Positions 1 through 5,094 of a stretch of DNA of 5,094 bases are shown piece by piece; positions within the stretch are counted from its first letter, which is position 1, and each line of letters opens with the position of its first letter. The stretch spans positions 1 through 5,094 of the forward strand of contig JANJTI010000203.1 of NCBI GenBank assembly GCA_024711185.1, in the 5' to 3' direction. The notes beneath the pieces are model-generated. The model was not told the origin of the DNA. It saw nothing but the letters and a program-made list of their open reading frames with translations, and made no database searches. This DNA comes from Brevundimonas sp. (GTDB taxonomy: Bacteria > Pseudomonadota > Alphaproteobacteria > Caulobacterales > Caulobacteraceae). The position numbers and the translations under genes are program-made.

Positions 1-1
1 C

Positions 2-709
2 ACCCGGGGCGACTCCACCGAGCCGGAGCTGGCGGGCGTGCTGGGCGCGGTGATCGGCTCGGCCCTGATGCTGCTGGTGACGGCGCTGATCGCCATCCCG
101 CTGGGCGTCGGGGCGGCCGTCTATCTGGAGGAGTTCGCGCCCCGCAACCGGCTGACCGACCTGATCGAGGTCAACATCAACAACCTCGCCGCCGTGCCGT
201 CGATCATCTATGGCCTGCTCGGCCTCGCCCTGTTCATCAACTGGATGCACCTGCCGCGGGCCAGCCCGCTGGACGGGGGCCTGGTGTTGGCCCTGATGGC
301 GCTGCCGACCATCATCATCGCCACGCGCTCGTCGCTGACGGCGGTGCCGCCGTCGATCCGCGAGGCGGCCCTGGCCATGGGCGCCTCGAAGACCCAGACG
401 GTGTTCCAGCACACCCTGCCGCTGGCCATGCCGGGGGTGATGACCGGGGCGATCATCTCCATGGCCCATGCGCTGGGCGAGACCGCGCCGCTGCTGCTGA
501 TCGGCATGGTCAGCTTCGTGCCCGGCCTGCCGCACAGCCTGGTCGAGCCGACCGGCGCCCTGCCCTCGCTCGTCTACATCTGGGAGAACGCCTCGGAGCG
601 CGCCTTCCACGAGCGGACCGCGGCCGCCATCATGGTCCTGCTCGCCTTCATGATCGTCATGAACGCCGCCGCCATCGTGCTGCGCCGGCGCTTCGAACGC
701 CGGTGGTAA
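2..709 (+). CDS. pstA: Phosphate ABC transporter permease subunit PstA (5'-truncated)
   Basis: This is an inner-membrane permease subunit of the PstSCAB high-affinity phosphate importer, which pairs with PstC and is driven by PstB. The frame is open from base 2 to a TAA at 707-709, giving 235 visible residues. The true start lies upstream, because E. coli PstA is close to 300 aa and at least one N-terminal helix is missing here. Hydrophobic segments lie at about visible residues 13-40, 62-80, 93-109, 144-172 and 206-227. The ABC-permease coupling loop (EAA motif) is at 121-140, beginning [10 protein letters not shown] and ending in LP. It is followed by ALGETAP at 157-163, typical of PstA. 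YLEEFAP (41-47), the [10 protein letters not shown] stretch (58-67) and the C-terminus RRRFERRW match my recollection of alphaproteobacterial PstA. An internal ATG at 38 would remove only about 12 visible residues, but the upstream in-frame sequence ([10 protein letters not shown]) reads like family sequence, so I do not take it as the start. pstB follows after 4 nt. Confidence 0.95.
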   Translation, partial: TRGDSTEPELAGVLGAVIGSALMLLVTALIAIPLGVGAAVYLEEFAPRNRLTDLIEVNINNLAAVPSIIYGLLGLALFINWMHLPRASPLDGGLVLALMALPTIIIATRSSLTAVPPSIREAALAMGASKTQTVFQHTLPLAMPGVMTGAIISMAHALGETAPLLLIGMVSFVPGLPHSLVEPTGALPSLVYIWENASERAFHERTAAAIMVLLAFMIVMNAAAIVLRRRFERRW

Positions 710-713
710 GACA

Positions 714-1658
714 ATGAAGTTCAAGCTTTTCCGCGCCCCGGAAGACCGCAACGGCGGGCCCGCCGACCCGACGCAGGTTCCGCGCATGGGCGGACAGGTC
801 CTGCCGGCCGCCGACGCCGCCCCTCCGCGCGAGCGCGATGCGGCCGACACGCCGCTGGCCCCCGCTCCGAGACCGGTCGCCGGTTCCGGCGGGCCGGTCG
901 GCGCGACCAAGATCTGCGCCCGCGACGTCTCGGTCTTCTACGGCGACAAGCAGGCCCTGTACGACGTCTCGCTGGACATCCCCGACAAGACCGTCACCGC
1001 CCTGATCGGCCCCTCCGGCTGCGGCAAGTCGACCTTCCTGCGGACCATGAACCGCATGAACGACACCATCCCGCACGCCCGGGTGACCGGCCGCATCGAG
1101 ATGGACGGCGAGGACATCAACGCCCGGTCCGTCGACCCGGTGCTGCTGCGCGCCCGCGTCGGCATGGTGTTCCAGAAGCCGAACCCCTTCCCCAAGTCGA
1201 TCTTCGAGAACGTCGCCTACGGTCCGCGCATTCACGGCCTGGCCACCTCGAAGGGCGAACTGGACGACATCGTCCAGGCCTCGCTGAAGCGGGCCGGCCT
1301 GTGGGAGGAGGTCGCCGACCGCCTGCACTCGCCGGGCACCGGCCTGTCCGGCGGCCAGCAGCAGCGTCTGGTCATCGCCCGCGCCATCGCGGTCGAGCCC
1401 GAGGTGATCCTGATGGACGAGCCCTGCTCTGCGCTGGACCCGATCGCGACCGCCAAGATCGAGGAGCTGATCGACGAACTGCGCGAGCGCTACTGCATCG
1501 TCATCGTCACCCACTCCATGGCCCAGGCCGCCCGGGTCAGCCAGCGCACCGCCTTCTTCCACCTCGGTCGTCTGGTCGAGACCGGCGACACTGAAGAGAT
1601 CTTCACCAACCCGCGCGAGCGCCGCACGCTCGACTACATCACCGGCCGCTTCGGCTAG
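714..1658 (+). CDS. pstB: Phosphate ABC transporter ATP-binding protein PstB
   Basis: This is the cytoplasmic ATPase that powers phosphate import through PstC/PstA; in the family it also relays transporter state to PhoU and PhoR. All ABC motifs are intact in the 314 residues: Walker [10 protein letters not shown] (99-107), Q-loop Gln154 in [10 protein letters not shown], signature LSGGQQQR (211-218), Walker B ILMDE with catalytic Glu236, D-loop SALD (239-242) and H-loop His267. TMNRMND (111-117) and QKPNPFP are hallmarks of PstB within the ABC superfamily. The ABC domain begins near residue 65 ([13 protein letters not shown]). The first ~63 residues are a Pro/Ala/Asp-rich, probably disordered extension absent from the usual ~250-260-aa PstB. 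The ATG at 714 lies 4 nt after pstA stops and has only a weak Shine-Dalgarno. An in-frame ATG at 786 would give a 290-aa protein that still has a tail, so the start is likely but not certain. phoU begins 10 nt downstream. Confidence 0.96.
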   Translation: MKFKLFRAPEDRNGGPADPTQVPRMGGQVLPAADAAPPRERDAADTPLAPAPRPVAGSGGPVGATKICARDVSVFYGDKQALYDVSLDIPDKTVTALIGPSGCGKSTFLRTMNRMNDTIPHARVTGRIEMDGEDINARSVDPVLLRARVGMVFQKPNPFPKSIFENVAYGPRIHGLATSKGELDDIVQASLKRAGLWEEVADRLHSPGTGLSGGQQQRLVIARAIAVEPEVILMDEPCSALDPIATAKIEELIDELRERYCIVIVTHSMAQAARVSQRTAFFHLGRLVETGDTEEIFTNPRERRTLDYITGRFG

Positions 1659-1668
1659 GACCGCCGCC

Positions 1669-2391
1669 ATGACCCAGCACACCGTCAAGGCCTACGGGGA
1701 CGAGCTGAACCAGCTCACCGCCGAAGTGGCGCGCATGGGCGGCCTGGCCGAGGCCCAGGTCGCCGACGCGGTGGAGTCGGTGGCGCGGCGCGACGTCGCC
1801 CTGGCCCGCGCCGTGGTCGAGCGCGACGCGCGGCTGGACGGTCTTCACCGCGAGATCGAGAAGAAGGCCATCCGCCTGATCGCCCTGCGCCAGCCGGTCG
1901 CCTCGGACCTGCGCAAGACGCTGGCCTCCATGAAGCTGGCCACCGACCTGGAGCGCACCGGCGACCTGGCCAAGAACATCGCCAAACGCGCGCTGATCCT
2001 CGCCGAGAGCGAGCCGATGCAGCCGCTGACCCGCTCGATCGAGCGCATGGGCAAGCTGGTCTCGACCCGGCTGCGCGACGTGCTCGACGCCTACGCGACC
2101 GCCGAGGTCGAGCGCGCCATCTCGGTGTGGAACACCGACGACGAGGTCGACGAGCACTACAACGCCCTGTTCCGCGAGCTGCTGACCTACATGATGGGCG
2201 ACCCCCGCACGATCGGGGCCTGCACCCACCTGCTGTTCATGGCCAAGAACCTCGAGCGGATCGGCGACCACGCCACCAACATCGCCGAGACCATCCACTA
2301 CGAGATCACCGGACTGGAGTTCACCGGCGAACGGCCGCGCTGGACCCCGGATCCGGCCGAGCCCGCCTCGCCCGAGACGACGTCCGCCTGA
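1669..2391 (+). CDS. phoU: Phosphate signalling regulator PhoU
   Basis: This cytoplasmic/peripheral regulator connects the Pst transporter to the PhoR-PhoB two-component system. In the family it promotes signal-off behaviour when phosphate is plentiful and restrains Pst uptake. The protein has 240 residues, close to the ~235-240 usual for PhoU. It shows the family's internal duplication of a three-helix bundle, each half carrying a metal-binding E/D-rich motif: DLERTGDLAKNIAKRA at 93-108 and NLERIGDHATNIAE at 194-207. The N-terminus (residues 1-60) reads as helical and heptad-like. Residues ~222-240 form a Pro/Glu/Thr-rich tail beyond the second bundle, probably disordered. The ATG at 1669 is supported by AGGA at 1657-1660, 8 nt upstream, which overlaps the pstB stop codon. 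The gene lies between pstB and phoB with gaps of 10 and 17 nt, so co-transcription and coupled function are likely. No motif residue looks lost. Confidence 0.96.
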   Translation: MTQHTVKAYGDELNQLTAEVARMGGLAEAQVADAVESVARRDVALARAVVERDARLDGLHREIEKKAIRLIALRQPVASDLRKTLASMKLATDLERTGDLAKNIAKRALILAESEPMQPLTRSIERMGKLVSTRLRDVLDAYATAEVERAISVWNTDDEVDEHYNALFRELLTYMMGDPRTIGACTHLLFMAKNLERIGDHATNIAETIHYEITGLEFTGERPRWTPDPAEPASPETTSA

Positions 2392-2396
2392 AGCCC

Positions 2397-2402
2397 GGAG
2401 AG
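2397..2402 (+). promoter_or_regulatory. Ribosome binding site setting the GTG start of phoB
   Basis: GGAGAG lies 6 nt upstream of a GTG at 2409. This is a good Shine-Dalgarno match at normal spacing, in the short gap after the phoU stop. It favours 2409 over the much longer in-frame opening that extends back into phoU. Confidence 0.75.
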
Positions 2403-2408
2403 TTCGAC

Positions 2409-3098
2409 GTGCAGCCCTATGTTCTGGTGATGGAAGACGAGGACGCGCTGGCGACGCTGCTGTCCTACAATCTGGAGAAGGAGGGCTATCACGTGGTGGT
2501 CGCCTCCGACGGCGAGGAGGGCATGCTGCAGATCGACGAGCGGCTGCCCGACCTGGTGCTGCTGGACTGGATGCTGCCGAAGCTGTCCGGCATCGAGGTC
2601 TGCCGCCGCATCCGGGGCCGGGCCGAGACGCGCAACCTGCCGATCATCATGCTGACCGCCCGAGGCGAGGAGAGCGACCGGGTCCGCGGCCTCGACACCG
2701 GGGCCGACGACTATCTGACCAAGCCCTTCTCGATGACCGAGCTGACCGCGCGCATCCGCGCCGTGCTGCGCCGCATCCGCCCCGGCCTGGCCGACGACCG
2801 GATCAGCCACGGCGACATCGTCATCGACCGCGTCGCCCACCGGGTCCGTCGCGCCAACCAGGAGATCCACCTGGGGCCGACCGAGTTCCGCCTGCTGGAT
2901 CACTTCATGCAGCACCCCGGCCGCGTGTTCAGCCGCGAACAGCTGCTCGACGCGGTCTGGGGCTCGGACGTCTATGTCGAGGCCCGCACCGTCGACGTCC
3001 ACGTGGGCCGCCTGAGGAAGGCGCTGAACGTCGAGGGCACCGTCAATCCGATCCGCACCGTGCGGTCGGCGGGATATTCGCTCGACCTCGGGGGCTGA
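2409..3098 (+). CDS. phoB: Phosphate regulon response regulator PhoB (OmpR/PhoB family)
   Basis: This DNA-binding response regulator is phosphorylated by PhoR under phosphate limitation and activates Pho-box promoters, normally including its own pst operon. From the GTG at 2409 it has 229 residues, the length of E. coli PhoB. The receiver domain (1-~122) has the acidic pocket Glu9-Asp10, phosphoacceptor Asp53 in LLDWMLP, Thr83 in MLTAR and Lys105 in TKPF, at the same numbers as in E. coli PhoB. The winged-helix domain (~130-229) carries GPTEFRLLDHFMQHPGRVFS and a recognition-helix region RTVDVHVGRLRKAL (193-206), ending in the TVRSAGYSLD hairpin. An ATG at 2430 would delete the first beta strand and is unlikely. 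The frame is open upstream to 2127, but that part overlaps phoU and does not resemble a receiver. phoB is the last gene of the operon; no kinase gene follows, so phoR must lie elsewhere, probably upstream of pstC. Confidence 0.97.
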   Translation: MQPYVLVMEDEDALATLLSYNLEKEGYHVVVASDGEEGMLQIDERLPDLVLLDWMLPKLSGIEVCRRIRGRAETRNLPIIMLTARGEESDRVRGLDTGADDYLTKPFSMTELTARIRAVLRRIRPGLADDRISHGDIVIDRVAHRVRRANQEIHLGPTEFRLLDHFMQHPGRVFSREQLLDAVWGSDVYVEARTVDVHVGRLRKALNVEGTVNPIRTVRSAGYSLDLGG

Positions 3099-3149
3099 GG
3101 CCGGCGGGAGCGGCCGACGACCGCCCGGTTTCCGCCCAGATGTCAGCGT

Positions 3150-3169
3150 CGGCCCGGCTCGGCGGGCCG
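3150..3169 (+). terminator. Possible 3' stem-loop of the pst-pho transcript
   Basis: CGGCCCG (3150-3156) pairs perfectly with CGGGCCG (3163-3169) around the 6-nt loop GCTCGG, about 50 nt after the phoB stop. The stem is all G/C. No T-run follows (CAGAACAC), so this is not a classical intrinsic terminator. It could be a T-poor terminator, an mRNA 3'-end stabiliser or chance in GC-rich DNA. Confidence 0.3.
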
Positions 3170-3278
3170 CAGAACACAGCTCCGGTCCGGGCGCAGCGGA
3201 CGCGGTCCGGCTTAACCACAGCTGTTCGTAGCCGCTTTACCCGGGGCGCGCATGACACCTGGCCAAGGCGCGTGCTGT

Positions 3279-3283
3279 GGAGG
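3279..3283 (+). promoter_or_regulatory. Ribosome binding site of the TadG-like gene
   Basis: GGAGG lies 4 nt before the ATG at 3288, slightly tight but a full-strength match. The alternative in-frame ATG at 3252 has no comparable site upstream, so this motif decides the start in favour of 3288. Confidence 0.65.
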
Positions 3284-3287
3284 CGAC

Positions 3288-4544
3288 ATGAATCATGGGC
3301 GCGGAAAATCCCCCCTACCGGAAGCCGCAGCGCGGGCCACGCAGGGGATGCTCGGCTGCGCACGGGGTAATGTGACGCTGATCGCCGCCGTCGGCCTGCT
3401 CGCCGTGTCGTCCCTCACCGGAGCCGCTGTAACCGTGGCGCGCATGAACTCCGTCGCCCTTGAGCTCCGAGATCGGGTCGATGGCCTCGCCCTGAGCGCA
3501 GCGATGGCGGTTCGGGACGGCGAGGGAGCAGACGCCGTCGGCGTTCGCGCCGACCAGGCGTTCAGCGAATTGAAGGGCGGGCTGGCTGGATCGGGCGGCG
3601 CCGAGGTCGAGATCGTTTCGACGGCGGGGGCCGAGGTGGTCGCGACCATGTCGCGCGAGGTGCCGGTCCTGCTGGGCGAGTTGCTCGGCCGGGGAACCCT
3701 GCGGGTCAGCCGGTCGGCGCGCGCCGTGGCCAGCGCAGGCGAGCCGGTGTGCCTCCACATTCTCTCGCGGGACGAGCCCGATGCCCTCTCCCGCCGCGGG
3801 TCTTCCGCGCTGGAGGCTCGCAATTGCGTGGCGCAGGTCAACTCCAGCTCGGCGGAGGCGCTGGACTCCCGCGGAGCCGCCGGCCAGATCGAAACCCTCC
3901 TCACCCGCGTAGCCGGGACCGGAAGACGGGTCGGGGGCTTCAGTCCCGCTCCCGAGTTCGGGGTCCCGGTGGTCGCCGACCCCTACGCCCAACATCTCGT
4001 CTGGCCCGACGACAGCCCCTGCAGCTCGGCTGGTCTGCGGATTCGGCGCTCCTCCCACACCCTTGCGCCGGGCGTGATCTGCGGCGATCTCGATCTGGGC
4101 GCAGGGGCGGACGTCACCCTGTCACCCGGCCTTCACGTGCTCACCGGCGACCTGCGCATGTCCGCGGGAGCCCGGCTGTCAGCCGTCGGCGTAACCCTGA
4201 TTCTCGTCGGCGACACCTCGCGCCTCGACATCGGCTCCGGCTCCGACGCACGTTTCAGCGCCCCCGAAGACGGTCCCTGGAAACAGATCGCGGTCGCGGT
4301 CAAACCCCAGTCAGCGGAAATCGCCTCCAGCATCCAGGGGGGCTCCGGGGTCGATCTCGTCGGGGTGCTCTACCTCCCTTCGCAAAAGCTGCACCTCACT
4401 GGCGGGGGAAGGATGGCCGCGCCGACCGATCACCTGCGGATGATCGTCGCCAACCGGCTCGATCTGAACGGCAACGGCCGGGTCTGGTTGAACGGCGCGG
4501 GCAGCCCCACTCGCGCGGGCGGGGGCGTGCGACTTATCGAGTGA
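3288..4544 (+). CDS. TadG-like membrane-anchored envelope protein with predicted beta-solenoid C-terminus
   Basis: The exact function is unknown. The 418-aa protein starts with a basic/neutral stretch, then RGNVTLIAAVG (26-36) and a single hydrophobic segment to about residue 51. A helical region (RMNSVALELRDRVDGLALSAAM, 52-73) follows. This is the layout of TadE/TadG-like pilus-assembly proteins, which keep one N-terminal anchor and expose the rest to the periplasm. The Asp usual in the GxAVD motif of this segment is Thr49 here. Residues ~155-195 (CLHILSRDEP, then NCVAQVNSSS) resemble the middle region of alphaproteobacterial TadG-related proteins as I recall them. Five similar units follow: DLDLGAGADVTL (267-278), DLRMSAGARLSA (288-299), RLDIGSGSDARFSAP (312-326), KLHLTGGGRMAAP (367-379) and RLDLNGNGRVWLN (390-402). 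They suggest a beta-solenoid. Cys155/180 and Cys245/265 could form disulfides. There is no von Willebrand A metal site (DxSxS). No other tad/flp genes are visible. Codon use is looser than in the pho genes. An in-frame ATG at 3252 would add 12 residues. Confidence 0.75.
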   Translation: MNHGRGKSPLPEAAARATQGMLGCARGNVTLIAAVGLLAVSSLTGAAVTVARMNSVALELRDRVDGLALSAAMAVRDGEGADAVGVRADQAFSELKGGLAGSGGAEVEIVSTAGAEVVATMSREVPVLLGELLGRGTLRVSRSARAVASAGEPVCLHILSRDEPDALSRRGSSALEARNCVAQVNSSSAEALDSRGAAGQIETLLTRVAGTGRRVGGFSPAPEFGVPVVADPYAQHLVWPDDSPCSSAGLRIRRSSHTLAPGVICGDLDLGAGADVTLSPGLHVLTGDLRMSAGARLSAVGVTLILVGDTSRLDIGSGSDARFSAPEDGPWKQIAVAVKPQSAEIASSIQGGSGVDLVGVLYLPSQKLHLTGGGRMAAPTDHLRMIVANRLDLNGNGRVWLNGAGSPTRAGGGVRLIE

Positions 4545-4622
4545 CGACGGACCGCGGCGACCTCTCGCGCCCGACGGTCATACCCGCGCGGGCTTCCCGG
4601 CCGCCCGCCCGACGGCGGTCCC
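4545..4622. other. Convergent intergenic spacer with inverted and direct repeats
   Basis: This 78-nt spacer separates the stops of the TadG-like gene and corA. GGACCGC (4549-4555) is complementary to GCGGTCC (4615-4621), enclosing nearly the whole gap. Inside, GCGGGC (4588-4593) can pair with GCCCGC (4603-4608), and CCCGCGCGGG (4583-4592) is a palindrome. A bidirectional terminator would fit the convergent layout, but there is no T-run on either strand, so the role is unproven. Confidence 0.35.
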
Positions 4623-5094
4623 CTACAACCACCGCGTCCGCTTGAACCGCACGAACAGCCAGCCGCAGATGACGGCGATGGCCAGCAGCACGGCCGGATA
4701 GCCCCATGGGCTCCGCAACTCGGGCATGTGCTGGAAATTCATCCCGTAGACGCCCGCGATGGCGGTGGGCACGGCGAGGATGGCGGCCCAGGCGGCGAGC
4801 TGGCGGGTGATGGCGCCGGTGCGCTGCTGCTCCAGCAGGCTGGAGAATTCGAACACCGACGTCAGCACCTCGCGCAGGCCGTCGGCCATGGCCTGGGCCC
4901 GCCGCACATGGTCCAGCACGTCGTTGAAGTACGGCCGGGTCTCGGGGTCGATCGCCGGCAGGTCGAGGCGGATGAACTTGCCCACCACCTCCCCCGTCGG
5001 CGCGAGGACCCGCTGGAAACGGATCAGCTGGCGACGGATCTCGAAGATGCGGTTGACCTCGCCGCGGGCCAGGAAGCTGTCGATGGCGCGGTGC
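4623..5094 (-). CDS. corA: CorA-family magnesium/cobalt channel (5'-truncated, C-terminal part)
   Basis: This is the C-terminal part of a pentameric inner-membrane Mg2+ channel of the CorA (metal ion transporter) family. The frame is open from the window end down to TAG (complement of 4623-4625), leaving 156 visible residues; the cytoplasmic N-terminal domain and the start are outside the window. Visible residues ~1-95 form the long helix region preceding the pore (RRQLIRFQRVLAPTGEV, RPYFNDVLDHVRR, SSLLEQQRTGAITRQ). Transmembrane helix 1 is at ~99-116 and runs into the selectivity signature YGMNF (116-120). The periplasmic loop has MPEL (123-126), then WGYP and helix 2 (~131-149), and the chain ends with the basic tail FKRTRWL. 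YGMNF with MPEL favours CorA over ZntB, which carries a variant loop. A GTG at 4986-4988 is an internal codon, not the start, because homologous-looking sequence continues upstream. The gene converges on the TadG-like gene and shows no obvious functional link to the pho operon. Confidence 0.93.
   Translation of the reverse strand, partial: HRAIDSFLARGEVNRIFEIRRQLIRFQRVLAPTGEVVGKFIRLDLPAIDPETRPYFNDVLDHVRRAQAMADGLREVLTSVFEFSSLLEQQRTGAITRQLAAWAAILAVPTAIAGVYGMNFQHMPELRSPWGYPAVLLAIAVICGWLFVRFKRTRWL

Larger units (their letters stand above)
3099..3287. other. Intergenic region between phoB and the TadG-like gene
   Basis: This 189-nt gap has no convincing gene. From left to right it contains a GC-rich stem-loop (3150-3169), two copies of CGGTCCGG (3183-3190 and 3203-3210), TTAACC (3212-3217) overlapping a short palindrome ACAGCTGT (3218-3225), and TTTACC near 3236. 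The strong Shine-Dalgarno of the next gene is at its right end. It presumably holds the end of the pho transcript and a promoter for the downstream gene, but I could not pick a clear -35/-10 pair. Confidence 0.6.

Noticed and set aside
657..1688. A 343-codon open frame on the minus strand opposite pstB
   Set aside because: It is the mirror of pstB in GC-rich, third-position-biased DNA. Its composition is V/G/A/D/R/Q-rich with no recognisable domain, and pstB is intact with all ABC motifs.
1639..2298. A 219-codon open frame on the minus strand opposite phoU
   Set aside because: It is a low-complexity V/G/L/H/Q-rich shadow translation of phoU with no domain or plausible start context.
2397..2408. 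Possible separate promoter for phoB in the phoU-phoB gap
   Set aside because: The gap is only 17 nt and is largely accounted for by the Shine-Dalgarno; no -35/-10 pair stands out in the end of phoU.
2298..3002. A 234-codon open frame on the minus strand opposite phoB
   Set aside because: It has the same shadow composition as the other antisense frames, and the PhoB residues on the plus strand are fully conserved.
3141..3145. TGTCA resembling half of a Pho box
   Set aside because: Pho boxes need at least two half-sites about 11 bp apart, and no second TGTCA-like element sits at that spacing.
3315..4058. A 247-codon minus-strand frame opposite the TadG-like gene
   Set aside because: It has no motif, signal or domain. 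The plus-strand frame has a Shine-Dalgarno, membrane anchor and family-like sequence.
4583..4592. CCCGCGCGGG as a stand-alone hairpin
   Set aside because: As a hairpin it would have only a 3-bp stem, and it competes with the longer GCGGGC/GCCCGC pairing. I kept it only as part of the spacer description.
3749..4645. A 298-codon plus-strand frame overlapping the TadG-like gene
   Set aside because: It is extremely R/P/G-rich, typical of out-of-frame translation of GC-rich coding DNA, and runs past the stop of the real gene into the end of corA.

Overview
The window is GC-rich and third-position GC-biased. It carries the distal part of a pst-pho phosphate operon in the order pstA-pstB-phoU-phoB, then a TadG-like envelope protein gene, then a convergent corA fragment. 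The pst-pho order, the wording of PstA (YLEEFAP, a C-terminus ending RRRFERRW) and the TadE/TadG-type N-terminus of the fifth gene point to an alphaproteobacterium. Caulobacterales (Caulobacter/Brevundimonas-like) is my best guess; the genus is inferred from protein character, not proven.

Bases 2-3098 (+ strand) are four tightly packed genes. The 5'-truncated pstA encodes a permease subunit of the high-affinity phosphate ABC transporter. pstB encodes its ATPase, phoU the signalling regulator, and phoB the response regulator. The gaps are only 4, 10 and 17 nt and no promoter or terminator is evident between them, so they are probably co-transcribed from a PHO-type promoter upstream of the window. 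pstC, and possibly phoR and pstS, would be expected there. PstA/PstB import phosphate, PhoU couples transporter state to the histidine kinase PhoR, and PhoR controls PhoB phosphorylation at Asp53.

Bases 3099-3287 are a 189-nt intergenic stretch. It has a perfect 7-bp GC hairpin without a T-run, an 8-bp direct repeat and an isolated TTAACC motif. It probably holds the end of the pho transcript and the promoter of the next gene, but no site is secure.

Bases 3288-4544 (+) encode a 418-aa protein with a TadE/TadG-like N-terminal membrane anchor and a C-terminal half of repeated short hydrophobic/Gly-rich units, probably a beta-solenoid. It is apart from any visible tad/flp pilus locus, and its codon use is looser than that of the pho genes.

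Bases 4545-4622 separate two converging genes and contain inverted and direct repeats. Bases 4623-5094 (- strand) are the C-terminal part of a CorA-type magnesium channel with the YGMNF signature, cut by the window end.

Most of the window is ordinary, conserved chromosomal content. I found no convincing new system. The TadG-like solenoid protein is the least characterised element and most deserves a second look.
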